Notes under the pieces: model-generated
What the model was told of the DNA's origin: nothing
The model's database searches: none
What the model saw: the letters and a program-made list of their open reading frames with translations, nothing else
In this document: positions 48,174-60,887 of the stretch, one piece after another
Layout: each line of letters starts with the position of its first letter
Position numbering within the stretch: the first letter of the stretch is position 1
Position numbers and translations under genes: made by a program
NCBI RefSeq assembly: GCF_032362555.1
Contig: NC_083518.1
Location: 3,484,501-3,548,500, forward strand
DNA: 64,000 nt
From: Amyelois transitella
Taxonomy: Eukaryota; Arthropoda; Insecta; Lepidoptera; Pyralidae
Reading direction: 5' to 3'

Positions 48174-48230
48174 AAAAAAACTAAAAAACTATGCGTTTTA
48201 TTGCTAATCGAACTAAAAAATAGAAAATAA
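48174..48230 (+). repeat. Direct duplication flanking the foldback element
   Basis: The block with ACTATGCGTTTTATTGC and AACTAAAAAATAGAAAATAA is repeated with a few changes at 48240-48297, inside the left arm of the foldback. It therefore looks like a partial extra copy of the outer arm. Confidence 0.7.
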
Positions 48231-48724
48231 ATAATAGTTTAAAAAAAACTAAAAAACTACGCTTTTATTGCTAATCAAACTAAAAAATAGAAAATAAAAA
48301 TTAATGACAAAGGAATTATAAAACAGTAGTAGCAAGTCGAACAATCAGTTATAGTCAATTACCTCCGATTAAAATTATAACAAAATTAAATTTATAAACA
48401 AAACAATTTAAATCGGAGTAAAAAGCGTGGGGTGCATTTTACTTCATTTTCATAACTCTCTTGTCATAAATATGTATATGCTAATAGAATGATTTTAATA
48501 TTTACTACATCAAGCACCCCACGCTTTTTACTCAGATTTAAATTGTTTTGTTTATAAATTTAATTTTGTTATAATTTTAATCGGAGGTAATTGACTATAA
48601 CTGATTGTTCGACTTGCTACTACTGTTTTATAATTCCTTTGTCATTAATTTTTATTTTCTATTTTTTAGTTTGATTAGCAATAAAAGCGTAGTTTTTTAG
48701 TTTTTTTTAAACTATTATTTATTT
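48225..48724. mobile_element. 500-bp foldback element with 211-bp inverted arms
   Basis: Positions 48225-48435 and 48514-48724 are reverse complements over 211 bases with one mismatch (CGG against CTG near the inner ends), around a 78-base spacer. No coding capacity. The near identity implies recent formation or gene conversion. It could be a foldback type DNA transposon, a long-TIR MITE or an inverted duplication; no clear target-site duplication is visible at the ends. Confidence 0.85.
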
Positions 48725-49985
48725 ATTAATGAAAGGAGAGTACACTGTACAGTGTTGACACACAAGTCATTATTATGTATACTCTGCAGATTTAGGAGTA
48801 AAAAAATGGGAATTGTAAATGTAAATTGTAAATGTTCGGATTTTAAGCTATGGGCTAACAATCTGCCCTGTCCTGTCACTCTCAATCTCAATTCTATAAT
48901 ATAGCTAACCTGCTAAATACTGCTATCTCTAGTGTATATTATTTCTGTTTAAGTAAGGGACAATGTCGATGAATGATGAATGATTTATTATGCATTGAAT
49001 GAGTCATAATGCAGTTGTTACATTTGTTTAAAGCACTTAACATTCAGCCGCAGTTGGCATGCAAAAATATAGTCTTATGAATTTACATGATTAACATTAA
49101 CAAATAAATTAAGCAATACACTAAATGATTATATGGTAGTTTGTTGAAAAATAACATTGTTATTTTGACACTCCAACATGACTTGAAAATCTATCCTTCA
49201 CATGTATTATAAAAAATATGTACTAGGCTTTAGAACACTTTGTTATTCAGTTTTTGTATATCAATCCAGAGGACTGCTTTGCCAAATACATGTTTACTCA
49301 TTTGGCACCCGACCAAAGAATCTATGTTCAGAGTGTTCTTACATCTTGGCTCTGTTCTACACCAACTTCGTGTTTTTCAACTTGAAAATTACTAAGACAT
49401 TAGACCATAAACATAAGGATTCATGAATTATTTAGTTTTGGACTTTGCAATTTAAAAGTTGACTCTATGCTTGATAATTATGATATTTTCAGTTTAGTTT
49501 TTAACTAAATAATATTTCTTATAGGTTTTTGAGATTATACGCACACGTTTTTTTACGTGTTGCAGTGATTCAGGAAATTTACTTTCCAGATCGTTCTAAT
49601 CCCATTGAAGATATTTTTATTTTGATGTTATAGTATTGCTTTTAAAGTTAACTACATATTAGTTTCACACCTAAGCGAAATTTAACCTCGACAGCATAAT
49701 AACAAGACTATGACCATCACATTGGACTATTAGGCAAATTGCACGACTCATTGTCCGAAATTCGTCTTCTCAATTTGGCCGGCTAATTTGCATATATTCT
49801 GGGTAAATATTCACAGTGTCCCCTGATTAACCGACATTAGTCGGCGGCTAGATGATGACATTATGCAATAATGCACCGCGCTGCATCGTTACCGCTGTTA
49901 GGTAATCACTGCTATTCATGTATAGCGTACTAGCTTGATAATCTTGTTCACAGAAATTTGAATTAATTTCATTTATTTATTATCA
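48725..49985. other. Intergenic, nothing recognised
   Basis: No gene. A minor family B trace lies at about 48865-48905 (minus strand). The frame at 49202-49426 is unsupported. Confidence 0.45.
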
Positions 49986-50182
49986 TCATCGTGGATACCG
50001 GGATACCGTATGACCATGATTCTGGATTGAGTAAGTCAGGTTTTTATACAAAACGACTCCCGTCTCACTTCCGTAATCTTTGCAAAGAAACTCAACTCAT
50101 ACTGAATAGTATCGGTTACACGTCCAGATACCTTGAATACGCAATTCTCTTTGCGATTTCCTCAAATACAGAAAGAGCATAG
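49986..50182 (-). repeat. Family D interspersed repeat, diverged
   Basis: Minus-strand copy parallel to 59036-59300: ACCATGATTCTGGATTGAGT, GTCAGGTTTTTATACAAA, CTTTGCAAAGAAACTCAA and GGTTACACGTCCAGATACC occur in order. Confidence 0.65.
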
Positions 50183-53100
50183 CTTAGCAACCAAGGTTAG
50201 ATAAGACGTATGCCATCTAAGTTCATATCAAAAGCGTCAGAAATACTTTTGCGGTGGAGGGACCAAAATCATAACAAGGTATTTCTAACATTATTCATAT
50301 TCTACCTTACACCACCCTCTCTAACTTTAAACAAACTTATCACAAAGTCATGTTATCGGTTCCAACTCACGTGTTATCGTCACGAAACTTTTTTATTTGC
50401 AAAATCTTTATAGCTTTTCCTTTTTACCCCGCCGATAACTTCTCACCCCAGTTGACATGGGGTGAATAACTCGAGCTGACAGCTAGAGGGGCATAGGCTT
50501 TATTGACCCCTGAAATGCATTCTACAACTATTTATAATGGGGAAATTCCTATGGAAATTGAACGCGTTACGATAAAGTCGCTAAAACCAGGGGGGCTGTG
50601 AGTTATGTCTTGCACTTTCAGTACTATGCGAGTTGTTTTTTTGGGTTACGCTGTGAAGAAGAATAATGGTATTTATAGTAAAAATTCATTTATTTACATC
50701 ATGCCGTCCCTTAATCTTTAATGGAGTAGGATATATAAACTTTGTATGAAATACAGAGAGAGCACATTTAGTTTTTCCATTTTAAGAGACATTAAGTGAA
50801 TGGCCAATTCAAGACTACAGTAGAATTTTGGTAAATGTGGACAAAGCAAAAAAAAAATACAGTGATCGCTGTGGAAAGTGGTAAGACGTAATTTTTGCAC
50901 TTCTGGAGTGACAGAAAAGAGGCAAATAAAATGTATAAAATAACTAAAACCAAAATATATATATATGTCTAGCCCGTAAGGGATACAGACGTGTATATAT
51001 ATCTACTCAAAATTTTCCCAGACCTAAAGCACCTTTAGGTTCCATAAATCTAAACGCACCCACCATACATCAACCTCAAAGTCTGGCACCGTAAGCACCT
51101 AGATTAAAATGAATTACTGTGGCAAGTGTACAAATTACTTAGACCCCTAGTAGCCTCTTGACCCACTTCGTGTTCCGTGCATTCCGACGCGACAGACTTC
51201 CTGCGATGCCACACACAAGGCCGTCGCAAGTTACAGGATTCAGAGGGACGAATTATATAGAAATCTGTATGTAAGAACTTCATAGTCTGTCACCGTGGTA
51301 AGTGTAACAACATACCAATAATAATTAGAATACCTTAAATTAAATCATCCGTTTTTTGAAATAGAAACATGTATTAAAGTCTATGGAAAAAGTAATAAAT
51401 TGTTTATTGGCAGAATGACGGGCGCATTGAGACGCATCGACTGATGGCATCGAGTTATTTGTACCAGTTTTTCACGGAGAGCAGCACAGCTCAGGTTGAC
51501 TTGGGTAGATTTGGCAAGTCTGGCACAGAACACTGCTTGTCCGAACAAGCAGTTATTAAGGATGTCCACCATGTTCTTAGAAGTTCTCCAGATTATGTTA
51601 GTTGGATCCAGTATACTATACTACTCCGACCTCGTGGGATCTGAGGCAAACGTGGGATTAAACGCGGCTTATATTATAATTCGCACATCGGTTGCACAAG
51701 ATGTTGGACACTTTCTTTGATAAGCCAGCATATATTTGGAATTCTTATTAACAAAACAAGAAATATTAGATCTTCAGGATAAAAACTACGGGAAACCATT
51801 CGGTTATAGCATGGCTACGCAAGGCTTAACTTATAACCATCAGATCCGCTTACTTCTCATGCATTGGAGACATAATGATGAATTTACATGTAGTGTCGCT
51901 ATATTTGACTCTGTGGTGGAATTCGTGGAATCAGACATTTCTCTAGTAGGATCTTATATACAACGTCAGACAGTACAGACCCGATTATGTATAAGTTACA
52001 CAATTTATTTTATTTGCTTCTTCATAATGGTCATTTTCGAATTACATGTAATTCTTATAAGTAACCTTATAAAAGACAGCTATTGAGTTAGTATAATAGT
52101 AAAACAAGGGTGATATGCTACCTCGACGATACTCCCTATCAACCTTACTGTAAGACTAGTTAAATCTTTATATATAGATTTAACTAATAACTAATAATAA
52201 TATTTTAAGCTGTAACTTGTAGAAATTTTTCTTATGTGATCCAGGATTATCTATATTGTGAGGTTAACATATTGTCCTAATAATCAAATTTTGCAGTAAC
52301 CACATACCTACGACATTTTACCAATCTATGTCTATACATGGCCTAGACTAACCTGCAGACAATCGATGGCCAACTGCTGATATGATATCGGCAGAATACA
52401 GCATCGATGCAATTACTAATAATTCGTATGCAGAGAATAGAACCTTCCTATATATATTATCTTGTAATATTCGATGCTTATTGTAGTTGCAAAATATCTA
52501 GTTGCTGATAGTATGATTACTATTATTAGTTTCATTCACACGCTTTCTAATAAATAACTTCATCCTCAAAATTATCATCGCCTGATCGAACACGTACAAC
52601 ATGTATGAAAACACTTGTTATTAAGAAATTAATAACAAATTCACAAATATAAATAAGAATAGGACCACTTTCACTTCTTTTTGGGATTCTTCTTATAGGT
52701 GATGGGCTAGCAACCTATCACTATGGTAAAAACTATGCGTTTCCGCTAGCGAAACATAAAATATAAATTTCCAAAGATCTATATCTCAGCACATGTTTAG
52801 ATGACAGCATATCGACCCTGTATTAGTTTAGCACGTCTCAGGTCAAGTAGTGTCCCGCTTAAGTACTTAGACGTCGTCTCCTTATCACTTGGTGACAGCC
52901 ACAGGGCACTGAAGACCACGCCCAGCCAAGACGCCCTCTGCGTGACGTTTCAAGCTCTGTGATGACAGCCGTGTCGACAACCGCTCGTCGAGATTATTGT
53001 GTTAACGAAGGTCAAGATATCTTATATCAAATAAAAGTGATCAAAATTCGATAAGAAGTACTAACAGACAAGGTATCTGACAAAGTAGTCACTTAGATTT

Positions 53101-53351
53101 TTGTTTGTCTATAAAAGACACGAAACTGTTATTTTAATCGCAAAATTACAACTTTAAATCGTATCAACAAACCAGAAAAGGTAAAGGTTAAATATAAAAA
53201 CTATTTTATTGATCCAATTGAAATCCATAGGACCGAGTTTACCTACAAGCCTATTAAACATTGGGTATGTAATGAAATAGATACCATAATAGAGCACTTA
53301 ATTTTCTGATCACAAAATTAAAATAAGACCTGCAATTAGATTTAAAACAAA
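50183..53351. other. Intergenic with unassigned fragments
   Basis: No gene that I can support. It contains a weak family C trace (about 50815-50900), a family B trace (50950-51000), a GC-richer open stretch at 51381-51720 and a minus-strand family B end at about 52656-52722. Confidence 0.4.
51381..51644. other. Unclassified open stretch, both strands
   Basis: GC-richer than its flanks. On the minus strand 51381-51572 reads as a 63-codon frame with membrane-like and basic segments; the plus strand also stays open (51444-51644, and another frame to 51720), followed by an open frame to 52086. No family recognised. It could be a decayed exon. Confidence 0.2.
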
Positions 53352-53688
53352 TGTTTGGCAGCGAATAAATTGCTCATATTTTATACGCGGATGCTTTGTA
53401 TGTTATATATTAAACTGTATTATTGTGACGTCATGCTGCTTCAGTCTCCCCTGCGCCCCTCTTCACATCCCGGGAGCCCTATAAAAGCGCGCGCCCCGGG
53501 ATCTTTGGACTACTACAGCGTTCACCAAGTAGCTCGCTATCCTCTGGCCGGATAGCGTGTCTATAGCTAAACCCACGACCTTTATAAATTTGTAAAAATA
53601 TTCCCTTATAATGGTTAATGTAGTTATTTTATGTATCTTTAAATTATATCTCATCTCTCTTACATGCGACGTTTTACCTAAAACACCA
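53352..53688 (+). mobile_element. LTR of a retrotransposon (truncated element)
   Basis: The candidate LTR runs from TGTTTGGCAG to ACACCA, one base before a primer binding site. Inside are a CRE-like TGACGTCA (53426-53433), a TATA box (TATAAAAG, 53480-53487) in a GC-rich stretch and an 8-bp stem-loop (CGCTATCC/GGATAGCG) about 50 bases downstream. The right border is firm because of the primer binding site; the left border is a guess from the TG start. No gag or pol follows: the internal region gives way to a family B repeat within 60 bases. So this is a broken remnant. Confidence 0.6.
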
Positions 53689-53689
53689 A

Positions 53690-53707
53690 TGGCGCCCAAC
53701 GTGGAGC
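53690..53707 (+). other. Primer binding site complementary to tRNA-Lys
   Basis: TGGCGCCCAACGTGGAGC matches, except for one base, the complement of the 3' end of a lysine tRNA (CUU anticodon type, TGGCGCCCAACGTGGGG). This primes reverse transcription in many LTR elements and fixes the end of the preceding LTR. Confidence 0.7.
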
Positions 53708-53760
53708 AAATTATTTATTTGTTTTAAATTTTGGTATTAAGAAAAACATCTCTTATTTTT

Positions 53761-53938
53761 ACATATATACATCGTCACTTCTTTATGCTTATCGAGGTAG
53801 ACAGAGCCATCAATCTTATAAAGGCTGAAACGCCACGGTCAGCTGTAAAGCTTAATGATGGAATTGAGATTTAAATAGTGATAGGTTGCTAGTTCATCAC
53901 CTACATGAAGAATCCCAAGTTTATTAGCCTTTCCTTTA
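53761..53938 (+). repeat. Family B interspersed repeat
   Basis: Copy with GAGGTAGACAGAGCCATCAA and GATAGGTTGCTAGTTCATCA, ending before the TTACGACATCC block. It lies directly after the LTR remnant. Confidence 0.65.
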
Positions 53939-56900
53939 CTTCTCTTTCCTTGTATCATATATTTTCACCTCAAAATATTTTGTCTATTACTTAGTTAGTC
54001 TATAGTTTATACGGTTACAAGGCGTTAACTGCGCGCAGAGCCATAGAGCCGTGTTTATGGCCCATCTGCCCCGGGACTGTTTGTGCGAGCGGGACTTAGC
54101 GAGTCTATTTGTTATTGAAGTCATTGTCACAATATATTCTTCTATAGGTTCATGGCGTTTCGTTATGTCGCGTGTGGAAAATTTACCGTTTTCAAAGTTA
54201 CGAATTTTCAAAGAGACTTTATCTCATCATAGATCATCATAGTAGGTCCTAATTGTATTTTTCAACCACTGTGATTCAAAAGACATAATAGCCATTACAT
54301 ACATACAATACATGGTGAAATGATGTTTTACGTTTGGTTGACGCCCTGCCACACCATCATCTTGGAATTTTCAATTAGGAAAAAATAAACAATGACGTTT
54401 TCTGTAAATCGCCTATAAAAATAAGATATCGCTAATGAGATCAAATTTAAAATTCAAATTAATGACAAAATACACACGTACATACGTCTTTATCCCTTAC
54501 GAAGAAGACGGAGCCAATAGTCTCGCAAAGATTAGTCTTCCACCTCGGTCGCGTTCAGCTAACCCTTACAATTACCTATAAACCTGCAATTCTGATAAAA
54601 TCAAAGATATAGGGGAAAAAACCTCATCTAGCATCGCGTAGGTATCCAATATGCACTTGGATCATTCAAACAGCGTCAAATTCTCCTATCTGGTGAACGA
54701 GCAGTTCTCCCTACATTCAGCTGATGTTATCTGCAACTGAGCTTAAGATTTGAAGCTAAAAGCTGACTCAGCAGTTGAATGAACCAAGGTCGTAAGTATA
54801 ATCGGTGGAGAAAATCTGTAATCTTGTCTTAGATCTGCTCAACAGTATATTGCTCTGAAAGATTTATGTTCTGTTATTATAGTAAAGTAAAAAATAAATA
54901 AAATGCTTGCAGCTTTTTAACTTAATAATCTACTTCCTTTATTGTTTGCCGTTTGACTGGAAGATACCTTCATGGAATAAGCCTGTATTTGCAAGTGATT
55001 TATTAATTTTATATACCTATATTATAACTTCTAATTGTGTAAATTTCTGTGTAATAAAGATATTGTAAACAAAAAGGTAATTTCGAAATTTTATGACATT
55101 AAAAAAATCTTGAAATTTGATATGTGAGAGAAAATTTCCCAAAATTTCAGTTGAAATTAGCGGGATGGGAAGCCTAGTGCACACTCTAATAAAAAAGGTT
55201 AAAACAAACAGTTGTTTGAAACCTTTTAAAAGGATTCAAAACAATAGTTCGTTATACTTTCACGTATAATTTTCGTAGGTATCTGATGTTACGCACTGAG
55301 TGTGCATTAACGATAAGGCCAACACTAGAATCTGTCAATTATTTTCCAGTAGGTATGTCAGAAGAAATTGAAACTTAGAAATCGTTATGAACTGTTTGGC
55401 TTTCGTTATATTTTATTTGTCTTAAAGCTTACTTCAATGAGAAATTCTCAATATAAAATGTGATCAATAACGTAATGTAATTGGTATCTAAATGTTATTA
55501 GAATAACAGGTAGCTAAAAGGCAAATACGACCTGATTTTCAGTTGCTTTTGTTTACATTTACAACCGGCTCAAATAAACAACCACTTCTTTGAGAAGGTT
55601 AAAAGCAATTTTTAATTTTAAATGACTTTAATCACAATATGTTTAACACTAAGTGTAACATCAATTGCCTCGAGAGTTTTACTTTTAAATCCACCATGTT
55701 TATTTAAAGGTTCCTTGAAAACTAGCCACCGTTGTGCACTCCCGTAAATAAGCAGCGGTGGCCACACTTTTAATTTTAAAAGGCTCTCCGCCTGATTGCG
55801 CAGTACCAGCCGCGGAATGGCTCTTGCGAACCACTTTATATTTCCACTTGAAATACAATGTTGCCACGAAAGCTCACTAATTTCTGAATTTTTGATAGCA
55901 TCTGCAGACATATTTCTTACAATTTGTTATAACAGCTTTGAGGAATTCGTAGGAATGAAGTTGGAGAACATTAATTATGAAAATTTCTTTGTAAGTGACA
56001 AGTTGGTAGGAGTGAGTGGAGAAATAATTCCACCATAAAGGACAGGTAGAAGAACTAGTAAAATAACTGTTTATTTAACCTACTAAGATGTTGCCACATA
56101 CTGGCAACAAATACGGAGCCATATTCTCAAAATGAATCGACGGCTGTCCTCAGGGAAATAATAACGTCTCTATGTTCACCTCCTATAAAATTTTATATCG
56201 ACAGAATTTGCGAATACACGTCCACTTATTTGGAGGCCGGGTACAGCCGTAAACATTATACTGGCTATAAAACATAACAAGCCTATGAAGCCGCCGCGTA
56301 ATCGCCGGCTCGTCCCACCGGGGCCATCCCGCTGTCATAGCAAAAGTTTCAGAATTACAGAAACGACGAAATGTTGAACCGGTAAACTATTTCTTTCTTT
56401 CTCATCCTTGCGTGTCACCGATTGCACCCTCCGTCACTATTCTTCCGGCCCTGGGGCCCGCTGTCATCCTGAATATGTATTAAGATATGGTTCGCAAGCC
56501 ATGTGGTTTTTAGTAGAATAGAAATGAGCAATGCGAGCAATCCTCTGAAGTCCACAGCTGGTTAAGTTATCGGAGAAGGATACATTTCGTTCTAATAGCA
56601 CATAAACAATTTAATGAAAATAATTTCTATTTTTGTATATTAATTAATATGCCAACAATATATATTTAATCTTACAAAGCAACGTACATATCTGAAACAT
56701 AAGCAAGTAAGTATTTTCCTTCTGTTTAATAACATATGCTGTGGTTTCGCCCCCAAATTACTTGGGCCGCGTAATTTTGACCTTTCTTTTGTTATTCTTT
56801 AAGGCCCTAAGGGATTCGCGACGTTATGATCTCATTTTGAGTTATGAGAAAAAACTCTTAGAGGTCCCGCGACGGGGAATTATTGTCCACAGGATTAGGC

Positions 56901-57049
56901 ACGGAGAATCATGCTCTCGAATTTTTCACGAAGATTACACTTTTGACTAATTTTGTTTAATAAGGTGTTGGCGAAAATATACCTTTTTGTCACAAAAATC
57001 TGCAGATTTCTTTGCTTCTATAAAGCACGTGCGAAATGTACATAAAATA
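53939..57049. other. Intergenic, no gene seen
   Basis: No supportable gene. A degraded family B piece lies at about 54473-54600. A GC-richer patch at about 56280-56470 is non-repetitive and unexplained. The minus-strand frame at 55618-55911 and the plus-strand frame at 56741-56950 match no family I recognise. Confidence 0.4.
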
Positions 57050-57258
57050 TACATATATATCCCTTGCGGGATAGACAGAGCTAATCTTGTCTTGAAAACA
57101 CTAATATTAGAATTAAGATTCAAATAGTGACAGGTTGCTAGCCTATCCTCTAAAAAAGAAATCCAAGTTTTTAAGCCTATCCCTTAGTCGCCTTTAAAGA
57201 CATCCATGGGAAAGAGATGAAGTACTTTATTAAATTGGTGCAGGGAACCACACGGCAC
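57050..57258 (+). repeat. Family B interspersed repeat
   Basis: Nearly complete but with an internal loss after the AGAGCTAATCTTG segment. Ends with TCCATGGGAAAGAGATGAAG and GGGAACCACACGGCAC. Confidence 0.75.
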
Positions 57259-59035
57259 ACAGTCACGCCTTACGGCAGTGGTAAGTACTTTCTCGTCCAA
57301 ATCAGAAATATCGTGGAGTAACACCAAATGTAAAATTATTCAGATGTTCATAATGTACCTAACTAATTATGTGCGCTAATTTTTAGTACACCTTTGGAAT
57401 TATACTTTATTGTGACTCAATTTTTTTTCATTTGTTTCCAACATTTATGAGGCGTCTCAGAAGTGCTTTTCAAATCTATAATTTCGACAATAACACTTAC
57501 TCTATTGATCTTCCTGCTACCTATCGCTCTCAAGGGATAAATAAATATGAACCAACCTCACGCATTGAAACATACTACAAGAGCAGTACAAAAGTTTCCT
57601 CTCTGATAAAACAATATCAAGATAATTGCCTCCACTTTGTTTTTATTATACCAGAATAGTATTGTATATAAAAACGCACACTGACTGATTGACTGCAAAA
57701 TAAATTATTAAAGTCGCCTATGTCGTTGGTCCTAATAAAGCTAGTTTTTATTTGAATATCTCTTTATTTTATTTTTTTACCTGTTATCCACAATATCAAC
57801 AGAATGCATTTTACATAGCATACTCATATATAATCACGTCTATATCCATAGTAGGTAGAGCCAACAGTCTTGAAAATACTGAAAGGCTATCCCCTAAAAA
57901 GAAATCCAATTCATCTAAATTGAAATTTTGCACTAATTCCACCTGTTTTAGTTGCAATGTTTATATGTTTTTCTCAAGTATTTAAACGTGTATAAACAAT
58001 GTCGACTCCCAATATAACAGCTCAATGCGCTACAGGGGAAATATTTCGCGGTGAACCGTAGTGTCCGAAGAAACCGCGCTGATTGCACAAAGGCTCCCCA
58101 GGGCTCGGATTATCACGTACGGCTTCGTTAGTTCACACCCCAGACCCACGAATTATATTGACTGTGTCCACAGAGCGTCTGAAATCAAATATTTTTATCG
58201 AGATATCTTAAAAAAAAATTTTACGGAAAAAAAGGAAAACGCTTTCGATAAGTCCAACGACAAGGGCTGGGACAAGCTATTTAAAAAGTGACGTTTTGTG
58301 TAAAAGTTTCGAAACAAATAATTATGTATATGTATGTCACGCCTAAAATTAGCATAGATGTCATTTTAAAACCTTAATTTTCCTTTGTAAACAATGTATT
58401 TTACAAATTCTCGAAAATTAATAAGAACCAGCCAAAGAAGCACATCAAATAATATTACGTTTCTGGAAAGCTGATGAAGTCACGCACAAAAGCAGTTCGC
58501 GTAATTAAAACCCATATTCATATCTCCGTTTCATTACAATAAGCCCGAACGTGTGTATTAACTTTATGGGAATAATTTGTATGCTGAGCAGAAATTTAAA
58601 CTGCATAATGATCTGGGAGACAAACAATTTAGTCCAAAGTCTTAACTGAATAACATTAAAAAAAACAGTTCGTAATCGTAAAAACTAATAAGAACCTACG
58701 AGCCAGAGAAGTTTTAGTCAAGAGGAATGTTTCCTTTTTAACGTTACGTACAAAGATCTTAAGTCATGATCAGATCATAAATTACATCTACCCAAATCAT
58801 AGATATCCTGATTCCAACACCCCAATAATCTCATTCTGAATACGCATTTGTACCGAATCAGTAAGAATGTCCGTTTAAGAATTGTAAAATTTCAATCGAA
58901 GGAAGTGTGAGAGCTTCAGAATAGGCTTCCAATATAAAGTGACAAAAATATACATATGTCATAAAGTAATTTCGAATGATACTATGCTACGAGAACGGAA
59001 AATGATCTAAATCACTCTATTAGCATCTCCTTTTT
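57259..59035. other. Intergenic, no gene seen
   Basis: No gene. A short family B fragment occupies about 57820-57912. The open frames at 57432-57659 and 58061-58291 have no recognisable relatives. Confidence 0.45.
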
Positions 59036-59300
59036 AGCTCAAGTCCCGGTTGCATCCTCACCTCTCTGGAAAGGATCCTGGGGTATGCCTTTGACCATGG
59101 ATCCTGGATTGGGTGAGTCAGGTTTTTACAAGCGAACTCATCGACTCTCGCACGAAGCGACTCTCATCCGACCTCCACAACCTTTGCAGGTTAACTTAAC
59201 CCGAATTGGATCGATAATGGTTACACGTCTAGTTGCCTGAATGTGCAGATTTCCTCACGATGTTTTTTCTCGCCGTAAGAGCATCAGTTACTATTCAAAC
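59036..59300 (-). repeat. Family D interspersed repeat, longest copy
   Basis: Minus-strand copy from AAGTCCCGGTTGCATCCTCA via TTTGACCATGGATCCTGGAT and CCACAACCTTTGCAGG to the GTAAGAGCATCAGTTA end. It is longer than 12445-12668 and shows that the 7095-7200 fragment belongs to the same family. Confidence 0.75.
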
Positions 59301-59989
59301 TAATGTGCATGTACTGGATCACTCTATTAGCATAGATGGCATAATTTTATTACGAAGACAAAATAATAAATAAATTTGAAAAGAGAGTAGGCGCCTTTGA
59401 GAGTGTCGAATTTCGCCGTCGTAAGAACCTAAGGTTTTGCTTGTTTCAGTAATTTTCTTCACAATTTTATCTTCCATTTCACTCACGTAAAAAAAATGCA
59501 AGAAAGTTCCTACAATCGCGTTGGCTACCATTGCCGGAGTTCCGGCTAACTATCGCGTTTTACGCAGGTAATAAACCGGCTTCATTAGATTTTTTATTTC
59601 CGCCGTAAGGCCGGCACGTAGTTCATACTTCAACTGCTCGTAAAGTGAAGGCGAATTTACTCACGAACTCGGGTTCTGTTGCCAACGGTCTCTGATGAGA
59701 AGGCGCTAAATCGGTCTTAAATAATCGCTGGGTGCTAAAACCAAACATCTTTGGAACAATTTTAATGAGCAAATAAAATGTCGTGTATCGACTTTTGTAT
59801 TTAATTTATTGAAATTTGAGGAAAACCTTTTATTTTGACGAACTTAATTGTGCTCGCCGGCTTAAGTTTTACTTTAATTTACCCTCAAACTACCGGAAAC
59901 CTTTAATACTCGAATCAATAGTTAAAAACACAGCGCTAGATTTTTAAAAAAAAGATCCTAGCGCTAGCGCCGAATTTTGAGCGTTGGCA
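59301..59989. other. Intergenic before the TIR element
   Basis: No gene. GC-richer patches at about 59560-59720. Imperfect continuation of the terminal inverted repeat may begin at about 59955. Confidence 0.4.
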
Positions 59990-60887
59990 CAATAGGCTAT
60001 TTGACTGTATTAAAAATATACATTTCTTTTATGTCATCAGTCTTAATATTATTTTTTTGGAGCGATTTGTAATAACGCGAGATAAAAATATTGCATTATT
60101 TTAACAAAATCCGTCTCAGAAAATTAGGTTTTTTTATGCAGCTGTCACGTGACTAAAAACGAACGTGATTGGCTATTTCTATTATGACGTCAATTATCCA
60201 TAAACAGACTGTGGATCGTACCGTTCCTTAGTGTTCGCTATTATTTTTCAAGATTTTATAAGTGTTTGATCGCTCAGGATTACTCAGATAACATAGGTAT
60301 TTAATAATGGAAACCAATTCCGCGAAAGCTGACAGTCGAAACCTACCAAAAGTGGACGCAATAATGGTTGGCGTCTTCTTCAAAGACAATCCAGTTTTCT
60401 ATGCTGCCGAACTGGGGAATGTGAAAACATCAATGTAAGTATATCTTGGTAACCACTGATCTTAGATCATGATCGGAAACCACTTCTTGCGAATATTTAA
60501 ATCCATCGGCATAGAAAAAAACAGTTTCGTAGGAGATTTTATTGTTGTATTAGTGCATTGAGGCACTGCACAACATTTATAGGAACTCATTTTAATAATT
60601 TTCACACATATGACGTGGCACTAGTTAAATAAAACAAGAGAAAATCAAAACTTTTCGAAACACCAACAAGCTTTGTATGATATTTACACGAAATTTACGT
60701 CACTGCATGCCATGCCCGCCATATTGCTAAAAGTCGCGTTTTGGCGGCATATTTGAATATTTCATTTTCTTTTTCGATTTTTTAATAAAATAGCTGTAAT
60801 AAAGGCTGAAAAGTATTTTTGTAGGGCTCCTTATAAACAAATAAATACCCTAAGATAGTTTTTAGAACTTTGTCAAATAGCCTATTG
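59990..60887 (+). mobile_element. About 0.9-kb terminal-inverted-repeat DNA element
   Basis: CAATAGGCTATTTGAC at 59990-60005 and its exact reverse complement at 60872-60887 bound the element. Outside them an imperfect match continues (TAGCGCCGAATTTTGAGCGT against the reverse complement of ACGCTGGATTTCGCGCTA), so the true ends may lie 30-40 bases further out on each side. The interior has a short coding exon (60307-60434) but no transposase. Likely a non-autonomous DNA transposon or a deleted autonomous one. The superfamily is unassigned because no clear target-site duplication was found. Confidence 0.65.
60307..60434 (+). CDS. Short 5' exon inside the TIR element, unknown protein
   Basis: The ATG at 60307 opens a 43-codon frame (METNSAKADSRNLPKVDAIM at the start, then an aromatic-rich part with VFFKDNPVFYAAE) that ends at a strong donor, GTAAGT at 60435. 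The composition is coding-like, and a splice donor just before the stop suggests a first exon whose partner exons are missing. It may be the start of the element's own protein or a captured host exon. I do not recognise the family. Confidence 0.35.

Noticed and set aside
51736-52086. 116-codon frame with receptor-like hydrophobic end
   Set aside because: It lacks an ATG start (opens at TTG), has only one clear hydrophobic segment and no chemoreceptor motif, so a receptor call is not supported.
55618-55911. 97-codon minus-strand frame
   Set aside because: No recognisable domain, paralog or splice context; kept only as part of the intergenic description.
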